Source: a virus
Virus record (IMG/VR): IMGVR_UViG_3300033153_013458
Location: 1 to 41,098 of that record
Direction: 5' to 3' (one strand)
Length of the DNA: 41,098 bases
Below the pieces are notes generated by a model. That model saw only the letters and a list, made by a program, of their open reading frames with translations. It was not told where the DNA came from and searched no databases. The position numbers and the translations under genes were made by a program. Shown piece after piece: positions 23,857 through 31,153 of the stretch. Position 1 is the first letter of the stretch. The number at the start of each line of letters is the position of its first letter.

Positions 23857-26800
23857 ATGGATATTAAATCTTTTCTTTTAAAAGAATCTTGTAATCGAAC
23901 AGATGAAATTCCGATAAGGAATTTTTTGCTTGAAGACGCAGAGTTTCATCTTAATCAAGAATTCGAAATTAGACCGTTAATAAAAGAAGCGTCAGCGAAG
24001 AAAGAAATGCTTTCTGATGGAATGTTTCATCTTGCATTTCTCGATAAAGAAGCGATGCCTCTCATGCCAGGAGTGAGCAATTTTGCTTACGCTTCTAATA
24101 TTGAATTCGAAGATTTTCCTTTTGACGACCATAAAAAAATTGCGAGCATTCAAAATGCGGTGAAAGAAAAGTTTGTTCCGTTGTTAATTCATCGAATTAA
24201 AACAGCGAAAGGACAATTCGTTCAAGTCGACTTACGCGAAGTGATGGGGAAAAAAGACGATCCTATAAGTCCTTTTTACATTCGTTTAAAATTTAAGAAG
24301 CATCTTCTTCCGTCGTCATCGGCTCCTGCGATCAGATCAGACATGGCAGAGTTGTCACCAGAACTTGTTAAAATCATTGATGAATTGGACGAGACTTCAA
24401 TTGGAATTCTTCCTTATTATAATAAGACGGAGCAAAATAAAAAAGAAGCTATTGATCAACTTGCCAACGAAATGCAATGGAATGTAGCTAAATCTCAATC
24501 TTTTTACCCAAATCATCTAAAAGATTTTTGGGCACAAATGCAAGATAGGATTGTTAAAGGAGGAAAAGATTGGCCCAAACTATTTGGGCAGATTTCGAGA
24601 CGAGAATATTCGAGATCAATCATAAGAAAAGCAGAAGAAGTCGATCAGATGAGAAGCACTTTTGAGCTATTATGGGCGATTCATTATGCTGAAAATCCTC
24701 CAAACAAACCTGGCATTGAAAAATTTAGTCTTTTTGATTCAAGTCCACAAGTGATGGAGGAAAAAAGAGAAAAACTTTTACAGTTTTTATTGCAAGAATA
24801 TAAAGATAAAGCAGCAAAGATTCAACAATCTCCTGTTGCCCAGAATGATAAAATTGATTATCAATCTCTCGCTTATCGTAAAGCGAAAGAATCTTTTGAA
24901 AGAATATGGAGAGTTTTCAGCCTCAATCCTGAAACTAGAGATATTTCAAAAATGAAGTTGAGAGGTGGGGCACCTCCGCCTTATGACAAACTGACACAAA
25001 ATGATTTAAGATCAATGATAAAATTTCTGAAGATTCCTGAGCTTCGATTTCACGCCATGCCGAGAAAATTCCCAAATGGAATTGACATGGATCACATTTA
25101 TCCTCCTGTAGAATATGATCGAGACGCTGGCGAGTTTGATTTGGATTACAAGAGTGGCAATTTTGGACTTGTCGAATGCAAAAGAAATCTTGATGCCGTT
25201 ATTGATATTTTGGAAACCTATGGTCCTCAATTTTCCAAAATCTATGAGGAGATAATGAGTGAAACGATGCTTCCACCAGATGTGAGAAAATTGATGTCTT
25301 CTCACACTGGGGCTGATAATTTGCTTTTCATGTTTGATGAGCTGCAGAATCTTCAAGTAGTCCACGATGCGACTAAACAATTGGAACAGAGTCCAGTTGC
25401 AGACACTTATTATGGACTATATCCAATTATTGATCAAATTAAATCTCAATATGGTGATAGAATTGCTTCTTGGATTATTGACTATTTGGATGTCAAATTT
25501 GCTAATAAAGACAAGAAAAAAATTCAGGCACAGGAGAAGCATTTACAGGCGAAAAATCCAGATGCTAATATATGGGCAAAAAGCCAAAGTGAAGCCTTGC
25601 GTTATGCAGAACAGCTCGGAAAAATCAATAGTGATCATGGCGGTGATGTGGAAGCCTTTGCGGCTCAACTTTTAAAAACACAACCCATTGGCAACAAAGC
25701 GAATAGAAATGTTCTTACATATGCTCCTATGCTTTATAGAGTATTAATTACACAAGGATATCATGCTGCAAAAATATTCGACCTAGTGAATTATCTGATT
25801 TTAAAACACACAGAAGATCCAGTTTTTGGAGTCAGAGGTCGCAATTATTCTACGGGAGGAGTAAGTGGCGAAGTTCTTCTTGGAATTGAATATGCATCTA
25901 ATGTTCCCCTTAGAAAGATTCACCATGGAGAAGAATTGAATGTTCAAATGTTGCAAATGCAAGGAAAAGATCCATTTGGATCTTCTCCAGAACAATTGAG
26001 ACAAAGTCCTTATGCTCCTCATGCTGAAGAAGAAGCTTTGGTAATGCCTTCAGAAAAACCTGTTAGTCCTGAGATTGAATCGACATACGCAGGCGATAGA
26101 CCTGTCAAATTGCTTCCTGCCATTACCTATACTGTTTTACAGACTTCTAAAGCTGAAAAAGGCATGTTGAGAAGCACTCGTTATAAGAAAAAGGAATTAG
26201 AAGTTGGAGAAGAAGGCTTGGGAAGTGAGATGCAGGAGACTGGTTACATTGGAAAGAATCGATTTGACACTTTAGAAGAAGCATTGACAAAATTGGAAAA
26301 TCTTTATGCTGGAGCGAAGGATCTTTTGGGCGATCGATTCGAGTTAATCAATCAACGAATGGATTTAGCGACTAAAAGAATTAGACAGGCGATTGAGACT
26401 GCGATTGAATTAAGAGATGCAGAAATCAAAGCAACTACTGGACTGGACATTAAGAGTGAAACTGGTCAAAGTTTAGAGCAATCTTTGACCAATTTGAATA
26501 AGGACATTGTTGAGACTCAAGATAAAATAATGGAAGTTAGTGAAGATTATTTTGATAAAGTCGAATCAGCAGAAGAATTTTCTACAGGTTTAGCTGGAAT
26601 GCCAACATATACGGATGATTTTTTAACAGCCCATTATGGTTCTTTGTTGAGTCAAGGAGACAAGTTTGTAAAGGCATTAGTTTTGCGTTTAGTTGAAATG
26701 AAAAAGTTTAACGCATTAGACTATATGGTTAAGAATAAAATTCCTGCAGCATGGATAAAACAAGAGTATTTGAATAGTTGCAATGAAAAGTTAGTCATTT

Positions 26801-27087
26801 CGCAACAATGCATAAACGAGTTTATCGATTATTTAGAGTATTACATTAAAAGTCAAGAGATAAAACAAAAAGAAATTGAAGAGAAAGGATATTTTACAGA
26901 AGAAAAAATGTCACCAGAAAAAGAAAAAAGTCCTTTTTTTGTGCCGCTTAAAGAACCAAAAGAAGAGAAACAAGAATCAGTCATTGATAGACTTGTTAAA
27001 GTTGCTGATCGTTTTGACAAAAATGGTCAAACTGTCTTAGCAAACAAAGTGGATCTATTGCTCGAAAAAATCAAAAAAGATGATTAA
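23857..27087 (+). CDS. Large hypothetical virion-type protein (1076 residues)
   Basis: I do not recognise a catalytic domain in this 1076-residue protein. The first 140 residues are mixed alpha/beta; the middle is helical with Gln- and Lys-rich segments, and residues about 830-935 form long amphipathic helices (RQAIETAIELRDAEIK, LTNLNKDIVETQDKIMEV). The last 35 residues (LVKVADRFDKNGQTVLANKVDLLL) repeat the short helical module found at the start of the 526-residue protein. It lies between the portal and the prohead protease and overlaps the next gene by 8 bases. A virion structural or ejected role is inferred from size and place. Confidence 0.72.
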   Translation: MDIKSFLLKESCNRTDEIPIRNFLLEDAEFHLNQEFEIRPLIKEASAKKEMLSDGMFHLAFLDKEAMPLMPGVSNFAYASNIEFEDFPFDDHKKIASIQNAVKEKFVPLLIHRIKTAKGQFVQVDLREVMGKKDDPISPFYIRLKFKKHLLPSSSAPAIRSDMAELSPELVKIIDELDETSIGILPYYNKTEQNKKEAIDQLANEMQWNVAKSQSFYPNHLKDFWAQMQDRIVKGGKDWPKLFGQISRREYSRSIIRKAEEVDQMRSTFELLWAIHYAENPPNKPGIEKFSLFDSSPQVMEEKREKLLQFLLQEYKDKAAKIQQSPVAQNDKIDYQSLAYRKAKESFERIWRVFSLNPETRDISKMKLRGGAPPPYDKLTQNDLRSMIKFLKIPELRFHAMPRKFPNGIDMDHIYPPVEYDRDAGEFDLDYKSGNFGLVECKRNLDAVIDILETYGPQFSKIYEEIMSETMLPPDVRKLMSSHTGADNLLFMFDELQNLQVVHDATKQLEQSPVADTYYGLYPIIDQIKSQYGDRIASWIIDYLDVKFANKDKKKIQAQEKHLQAKNPDANIWAKSQSEALRYAEQLGKINSDHGGDVEAFAAQLLKTQPIGNKANRNVLTYAPMLYRVLITQGYHAAKIFDLVNYLILKHTEDPVFGVRGRNYSTGGVSGEVLLGIEYASNVPLRKIHHGEELNVQMLQMQGKDPFGSSPEQLRQSPYAPHAEEEALVMPSEKPVSPEIESTYAGDRPVKLLPAITYTVLQTSKAEKGMLRSTRYKKKELEVGEEGLGSEMQETGYIGKNRFDTLEEALTKLENLYAGAKDLLGDRFELINQRMDLATKRIRQAIETAIELRDAEIKATTGLDIKSETGQSLEQSLTNLNKDIVETQDKIMEVSEDYFDKVESAEEFSTGLAGMPTYTDDFLTAHYGSLLSQGDKFVKALVLRLVEMKKFNALDYMVKNKIPAAWIKQEYLNSCNEKLVISQQCINEFIDYLEYYIKSQEIKQKEIEEKGYFTEEKMSPEKEKSPFFVPLKEPKEEKQESVIDRLVKVADRFDKNGQTVLANKVDLLLEKIKKDD

Positions 27088-27421
27088 GAAAACTGGAAAT
27101 CAACATAGCGAAACATTAAATAAGGTAGCAGAACATTATAAAATGGCATTTCCATTGAATTTTAGTGTTGTGCTTCCAAGAGAAGAAGCAGTCGACGAAC
27201 AAGCCTATAGACGGGCATTAATAGGATCTCTTTCTGCTCCTCTTCAAGAAGTTTTAAGAAAAATGAATTTTGTTGATGTGAATGTTTCGGAGCATCCAAA
27301 AGGACTCGCCATAAGTGTTAAACATGACATGCCAACTTCAGAAGAAGGCTTAAGCACAATAAAACAATTTGAAGACGAGTTAAAACGAAAGGGAATTCAC
27401 GTCAAACTAATTAGAGTTTGA
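27080..27421 (+). CDS. Hypothetical protein
   Basis: This 113-residue protein overlaps the large gene before it by 8 bases. It shows alternating helices and strands (FSVVLPREE, RRALIGSLSAPLQEVLRKMNF, VDVNVSEHPKGLAISVKHD, KGIHVKLIRV), suggesting a compact alpha/beta fold. No motif was recognised. A 72-base AT-rich gap follows, with no clear terminator or promoter, before the protease gene. Confidence 0.65.
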   Translation: MIKKTGNQHSETLNKVAEHYKMAFPLNFSVVLPREEAVDEQAYRRALIGSLSAPLQEVLRKMNFVDVNVSEHPKGLAISVKHDMPTSEEGLSTIKQFEDELKRKGIHVKLIRV

Positions 27422-27493
27422 TTTTAGCAGGAAAAATAAGAATAAAATTGGTAGATTAAGTAGCGATTAAGAAAACAAACTAGAGTTTTAATC

Positions 27494-28966
27494 ATGTTTG
27501 AAAAAAGAGCAACTTACAAAAATAATTCAGTTAATGTTCTTCATAATCCAGATTTTAAATCTGGAAATCATGATTTCATCCATTCTCTTGATCTGAAAAT
27601 AGCATCAAAAGAAAGCAATCTCAAGAATAGTGACAATAGTGAATTCGATCTTGAAGCCGAAGTGAAATCACATCCTGATTCTCTTTTTGTCAAATGTTTT
27701 GCCATCAAAGCAAATGAAACAAATGACAATGGCGATTGGTTTGGAACGGCAGAACTCAAAAAAGCATATGGAACTTTTGTTGGTGTGCCTATCTTCACTA
27801 ATCATCATAATAATGAAGTCGAAAATGCAAAAGGCAAAGTTGTTCATTCCTGGTATGATGACGAAAAAGATGGAATTTACATCATAGCCAGAATTGATGC
27901 AGTCGCCTATCCAGAATTGGCCAGAGGAATCAAACAGGAATATATAGTCGGTACATCAATGGGTGCGCAAGTCGAGCAAAGCATTTGTTCGATATGCCAT
28001 AATTCTGCAACAAAACCTACTGAATTTTGTAACCACATAAAAGAAATGAAGGGTAAAAAACTATCTGGCAAGACAGAATGTATATACAAAACAAACGGAA
28101 ATGGCAATTGTCCAATTTGTGGATGTGGCGAAAAGGATCAAAAAATTCTTGAATATGTCGATTCTGAAGTGCATGAGAAAAACTATGGATTGAAGTTCAT
28201 TGAGAATAGTTTGGTAGTCAATCCTGCTTGTCATGAATGTGGCATTACAGAAATTATTGATGTGTCAAAATTCCTGAAGAAAGTTGCGATACTTAATGAT
28301 TCACTTCCTAAATTGTTGAAAGCGGCTTCAACTCACCCAATTGCTTGCGACGATTCAAGTTGCATGTCATTAGTCAATGAAAAAGATATGGAAACTTTTG
28401 ATAAAAGTCTAATTTGTTTGAACAAGTTTGCAAATGGATTAAAAGAAATCGAAAAAGCTCAAAGTCTTGAGAAAGAATGTGTTGAAGTTTCGAAAAACAT
28501 GGACAAAATTGAGAAGCAAGCTAGTGAAAAAGACATTCAAGATCTTCGAACCGCAATCGATTTGATTAGTGAAGTTTCGAAGAAGATAATCGACCAACGC
28601 CAGAATGTTGATTTAGAATTTCTAGAAGACCTCATCCAGAGTCTAAGTAAATTGCAGGAATCCACGGATGAATTAGAGCAGATGGGTTTTAATCGCCTGC
28701 CAGAAAATTCTGTTGCTACAGAAACTCAAACAACAATTCCAGGGATGGAAACTCCAGTTCCAGGAACACCAGAATCAGAAGTTCCCGTTTCCCCTGTCGG
28801 AGAATCGAAAGTTACGACTGGTCCGACACCATCTGGAGTCGGCACTGTCACTGGTCCTCTTGCCAATTCGTTGTTTAAGATGGTTAAGAATTCCAAGTCT
28901 AAGTCAATCAGCATTCCGTTAAGATTTGGTAAAAAAAGAGGAAAAACCTCAAGAAAATTAGTATAA
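27494..28966 (+). CDS. Prohead (capsid maturation) protease
   Basis: This 490-residue protein matches phage prohead proteases: KCFAIKANETNDNGDWFG, then TFVGVPIFTNHHNNE with His104 or His105 as candidate catalytic His, a GIYIIARIDAVAYPELA strand and helix, and EYIVGTSMGAQVE with Ser155 as candidate nucleophile. A cysteine/histidine-rich insertion follows (CSICHNSA, CNHI, CPICGCGEK, CHECG), likely metal-binding and found in some relatives. The C-terminal third is helical with a Pro/Thr-rich tail. The family cleaves scaffold and head proteins inside the prohead. Its place between portal and capsid genes fits. An embedded TATAAT near its 3' end serves the next gene. Confidence 0.85.
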   Translation: MFEKRATYKNNSVNVLHNPDFKSGNHDFIHSLDLKIASKESNLKNSDNSEFDLEAEVKSHPDSLFVKCFAIKANETNDNGDWFGTAELKKAYGTFVGVPIFTNHHNNEVENAKGKVVHSWYDDEKDGIYIIARIDAVAYPELARGIKQEYIVGTSMGAQVEQSICSICHNSATKPTEFCNHIKEMKGKKLSGKTECIYKTNGNGNCPICGCGEKDQKILEYVDSEVHEKNYGLKFIENSLVVNPACHECGITEIIDVSKFLKKVAILNDSLPKLLKAASTHPIACDDSSCMSLVNEKDMETFDKSLICLNKFANGLKEIEKAQSLEKECVEVSKNMDKIEKQASEKDIQDLRTAIDLISEVSKKIIDQRQNVDLEFLEDLIQSLSKLQESTDELEQMGFNRLPENSVATETQTTIPGMETPVPGTPESEVPVSPVGESKVTTGPTPSGVGTVTGPLANSLFKMVKNSKSKSISIPLRFGKKRGKTSRKLV

Positions 28967-28967
28967 T
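28962..28967 (+). promoter_or_regulatory. TATAAT -10 element for the homing endonuclease gene (leaderless-type)
   Basis: TATAAT 28962-28967 lies at the end of the protease gene, and ATG 28973 follows after five bases (GATGC). This spacing matches the elements at 250 and 39271. No ribosome binding site is seen before the ATG, which fits a leaderless start. Confidence 0.5.
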
Positions 28968-28972
28968 GATGC

Positions 28973-30109
28973 ATGAAGAGAGAGAAGTGGAATAGAGAAA
29001 AAATAATAAGTAGAATTTCACATCTTCAAAAAAATAACATTCCATTAAATTCAGGTTTCATACAAAACCGTTATCGTGCATTATATCTGGCTTCATGTAG
29101 GCATTTTGGAAGCTGGACAGAAGCACTTGCAGCTATTGGAGTTGATTCGTGTAAAGTTCTTGTAAGAAAAAAATGGAATAAACAAAAAACTATCGATGAA
29201 ATTCTTGAAAGAAAAAAAGCAAATAAACCGTTAAATTCTAATGTTATTCAAAATAATGACAAGAAATTAATGGCAGCAGCACTCAAATATTTTGGTGATT
29301 GGAATTCCGCAATTAAAGCCAGTGGGTTAGATATTGATGAAATTCGAAAACCCAATAAAAATTGGGCAATTGGCGATATGAAAGAATTGGCTGAAAGGAA
29401 AGGAGGAAAGTGTTTATCTGAAAAATACATCAATGCAAAAACTTATATGAAGTGGCAATGTGCAGATGGACATGTTTGGACAGCTAAACATAACTGCATC
29501 AGACGTAGTTGGTGTCCATATTGCTCAAGGTATTTATCAGAAGAGAAATGTCGTTTTATTTTTGAAGAATTAACAGGAGAAAAATTCCAACGAACTAGAA
29601 AAATTTTAGGGAAAGGATTTGAGCTAGATGGATATTGCAAAGATCTAAAAACTGCTTTTGAATATCAAGGACAACAACATTATTATTTTGTTAAGTATTT
29701 TCATAAAACAAGAGAGAAACTTGACAAAATAAAAGAAAGAGACAAATATAAAATAAAGAGATGCAAAGAATTAAAAGTGTCTTTAATAGTCATTCCTTAT
29801 ACTGTTTTTGACAATTCTAACGAAGTTAATTTTATATTTCGAAATCTCCAATTACTTAATGTTAAAACAATATGTAATGTTGAAGATTTTTCTTATGATG
29901 GATTTATTAATTCTAAACTTTTATCAATTAAGAAAATTGTTAAAGAAAAAGGTGGAAAATTAATTTCCAATTTTTATGCAGGAAGTAGTCATCCAATAAT
30001 AATTGAATGTAAAAGAGGACATATGCATAGCACGACATGGGACATATTAAAGCAGGGTCACTGGTGTGCCAAATGTGGCTATTTAGATAGATACAAGAAA
30101 GCATCTTAA
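28973..30109 (+). CDS. Free-standing homing endonuclease-like protein (HNH-associated repeats, zinc ribbons, PD-(D/E)XK-type core)
   Basis: The 378-residue protein starts with two copies of a helical repeat: W...I...I......N.PLNS..IQN...L..A....FG.W..A....G. This is the type known as the homing-endonuclease-associated repeat. A zinc ribbon follows (CADGHVW with CPYCSRY), then FELDGYCKDLKTAFEYQGQQHYYF and RDKYKIKRCKELKVSLIVIPY, which fit a PD-(D/E)XK/Vsr-like core with Asp, Glu and Gln/His. The C-terminus has a second ribbon (CKRGHMH and CAKCG). Such enzymes cut specific DNA to spread their own gene. It has its own -10 element and a terminator and sits between protease and head genes, so it looks like an inserted cassette. 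Confidence 0.8.
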   Translation: MKREKWNREKIISRISHLQKNNIPLNSGFIQNRYRALYLASCRHFGSWTEALAAIGVDSCKVLVRKKWNKQKTIDEILERKKANKPLNSNVIQNNDKKLMAAALKYFGDWNSAIKASGLDIDEIRKPNKNWAIGDMKELAERKGGKCLSEKYINAKTYMKWQCADGHVWTAKHNCIRRSWCPYCSRYLSEEKCRFIFEELTGEKFQRTRKILGKGFELDGYCKDLKTAFEYQGQQHYYFVKYFHKTREKLDKIKERDKYKIKRCKELKVSLIVIPYTVFDNSNEVNFIFRNLQLLNVKTICNVEDFSYDGFINSKLLSIKKIVKEKGGKLISNFYAGSSHPIIIECKRGHMHSTTWDILKQGHWCAKCGYLDRYKKAS

Positions 30110-30143
30110 TTAAAGCGCTTGATGTAATATGTTGAGAGAAAAT

Positions 30144-30174
30144 GCAAAGAAGGATTTTTCTTTGCGTTTTTTTT
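30144..30174 (+). terminator. Rho-independent terminator after the homing endonuclease gene
   Basis: The stem GCAAAGAA (30144-30151) / TTCTTTGC (30158-30165) has loop GGATTT, is extended by flanking AAT/GTT pairs, and is followed by T8 (30167-30174). Confidence 0.85.
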
Positions 30175-30191
30175 ATCATAATAGGTGAATC

Positions 30192-30434
30192 ATGGCTAAA
30201 TCAATTTGTGCAAATTGTAAATTTGTTCTCAAAAAAGAGATTGAACTTAACACAGAAGATGATCTTTTGAATTTCTTGAGAGAGGAAGAAACATGGGAAT
30301 GTGAGAAAAAAGCAGAAACTCATCAAAATTATGTCACTGAAAAAACTTTGATCGTCAATCAAAATGCTAATGAAAAAAACGAGAAAGGAGATTGTGCGGA
30401 TTTCGAATCGTCTGGAGCTATAGGAGATTTTTAG
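30192..30434 (+). CDS. Small putative metal-binding protein
   Basis: This 80-residue protein has CANC near the N-terminus (residues 6-9), a Cys in TWECEKK and another in KGDCADF, a spacing that could hold one zinc ion. The centre is an acidic helix (NTEDDLLNFLREEETW). AGGTG lies upstream of the ATG. It sits between two terminators in a short two-gene island. Its function is unknown. Confidence 0.6.
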   Translation: MAKSICANCKFVLKKEIELNTEDDLLNFLREEETWECEKKAETHQNYVTEKTLIVNQNANEKNEKGDCADFESSGAIGDF

Positions 30435-30502
30435 CAAATTTTCTCGATTCAAATGAAGGATTTTCACAGAAAAAAAAGCAATTTAATGGATAGTTAAGAT
30501 TG

Positions 30503-30508
30503 GATAAT
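30503..30508 (+). promoter_or_regulatory. Possible -10 element (GATAAT) four bases before ATG 30513
   Basis: GATAAT at 30503-30508 is followed by TAAG and the ATG. There is no purine-rich ribosome binding site immediately before the ATG. The layout resembles the leaderless-type starts elsewhere in the window but with one base less spacing and a weaker hexamer. Confidence 0.3.
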
Positions 30509-30512
30509 TAAG

Positions 30513-30860
30513 ATGCTTCATATCACAAAAATTTCTCAATCTGGATTGCGCTTACCAGCCAATGTTCGAAAACGATTAAACAATCGAATTGTAGACATCA
30601 TCAAACCTCTTCAAAATGAGATTCCTCTTAGCGACATTGATGACGCATTAAGATCTGAAGGTTGTCTGTTGATTCAAGAAGACGGAACTCCATGGTCTGG
30701 CTTTTTGACAGGAAGAGAAGGAAGAACGACTATTGAAGTGGCATCGATTAACTCTAAAAATAACCAAAACATGTATGTTCCATTTGTCAATACCATGCTT
30801 GTTTTATATTGGCATAAAATGGATTCAGGTCGTTACGAGACGATTGCCTATCTTTCTTAA
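30513..30860 (+). CDS. Hypothetical protein
   Basis: This 115-residue protein has a helical first half (LPANVRKRLNNRIVDIIKPLQNEIPLSDIDDALRSEG) and a beta-rich second half (CLLIQEDGTPWSGFLTGREGRTTIEVASI, NMYVPFVNTMLVLYWHKM). No domain was recognised. The first part has the look of a small DNA- or protein-binding helix bundle. It is followed by a strong hairpin terminator, so it ends a transcript. Confidence 0.62.
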   Translation: MLHITKISQSGLRLPANVRKRLNNRIVDIIKPLQNEIPLSDIDDALRSEGCLLIQEDGTPWSGFLTGREGRTTIEVASINSKNNQNMYVPFVNTMLVLYWHKMDSGRYETIAYLS

Positions 30861-30874
30861 TTTCTAAAATTATA

Positions 30875-30924
30875 TTTTCTTTCATTCTTGAAAGAAAAAA
30901 AGAGGAATTTAGCTCCTTTTTTTT
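30875..30924 (+). terminator. Tandem hairpin terminator before the scaffold-like gene
   Basis: The first hairpin is a perfect 10-bp stem TTTTCTTTCA (30875-30884) / TGAAAGAAAA (30889-30898) with loop TTCT. The second pairs AGAGGA (30901-30906) with TCCTTT (from 30914), loop ATTTAGC, and runs into T8 (30917-30924). The first has T and A runs on both sides and could work in either direction. Confidence 0.75.
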
Positions 30925-31009
30925 GTATGCATTAGTTAAGTATCTTGACAGAATTTTTTTCTTTTAAGTGACTTCTTGCATAATGAAAGTAATAGATTTT
31001 TCTAGTGAC

Positions 31010-31097
31010 GGGACATCCCAAAGTAAAGCCTCTGGAGAACACTTTAAGTGAGCGAGGTTTTGTGAAGGAGGAAACTCAAAAGTCTTTGGCCTTTGGG
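31010..31097 (+). ncRNA. Candidate structured leader RNA upstream of the scaffold-like gene
   Basis: The 293-base gap before 31154 is not empty. CCCAAAG (31017-31023), a UAAA bulge and GCC (31028-31030) can pair with GGC-CTTTGGG (31088-31097), closing a domain. Inside are CACT/AGTG (31040-31050) and GAG-GAAA-CTC (31068-31077), the latter capped by a GNRA tetraloop. CCTC (31029-31032) and GAGG (31054-31057) offer a competing stem. AAGGAG (31142-31147) precedes ATG 31154. No known riboswitch consensus was matched with confidence. It may regulate or stabilise the scaffold/capsid mRNA. Confidence 0.4.
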
Positions 31098-31153
31098 TAG
31101 TTCATACTCGAAAAGCTGGTTAACTCTTTTTAATAAAAGATAAGGAGTAAATA

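Noticed and set aside
30945-30984. TTGACA (30945) with CATAAT (30979) as a promoter for the scaffold-like gene
   Set aside because: The spacing is 28 bases, far outside the normal 16-19; no better -10 lies at the right distance, so no promoter was annotated.
31001-31060. Cyclic-di-GMP riboswitch-like fragments (GGGAC, AAAGCC) in the scaffold leader
   Set aside because: Only short pieces match; the order and the receptor helix of the known class are not present, so no riboswitch class is claimed.
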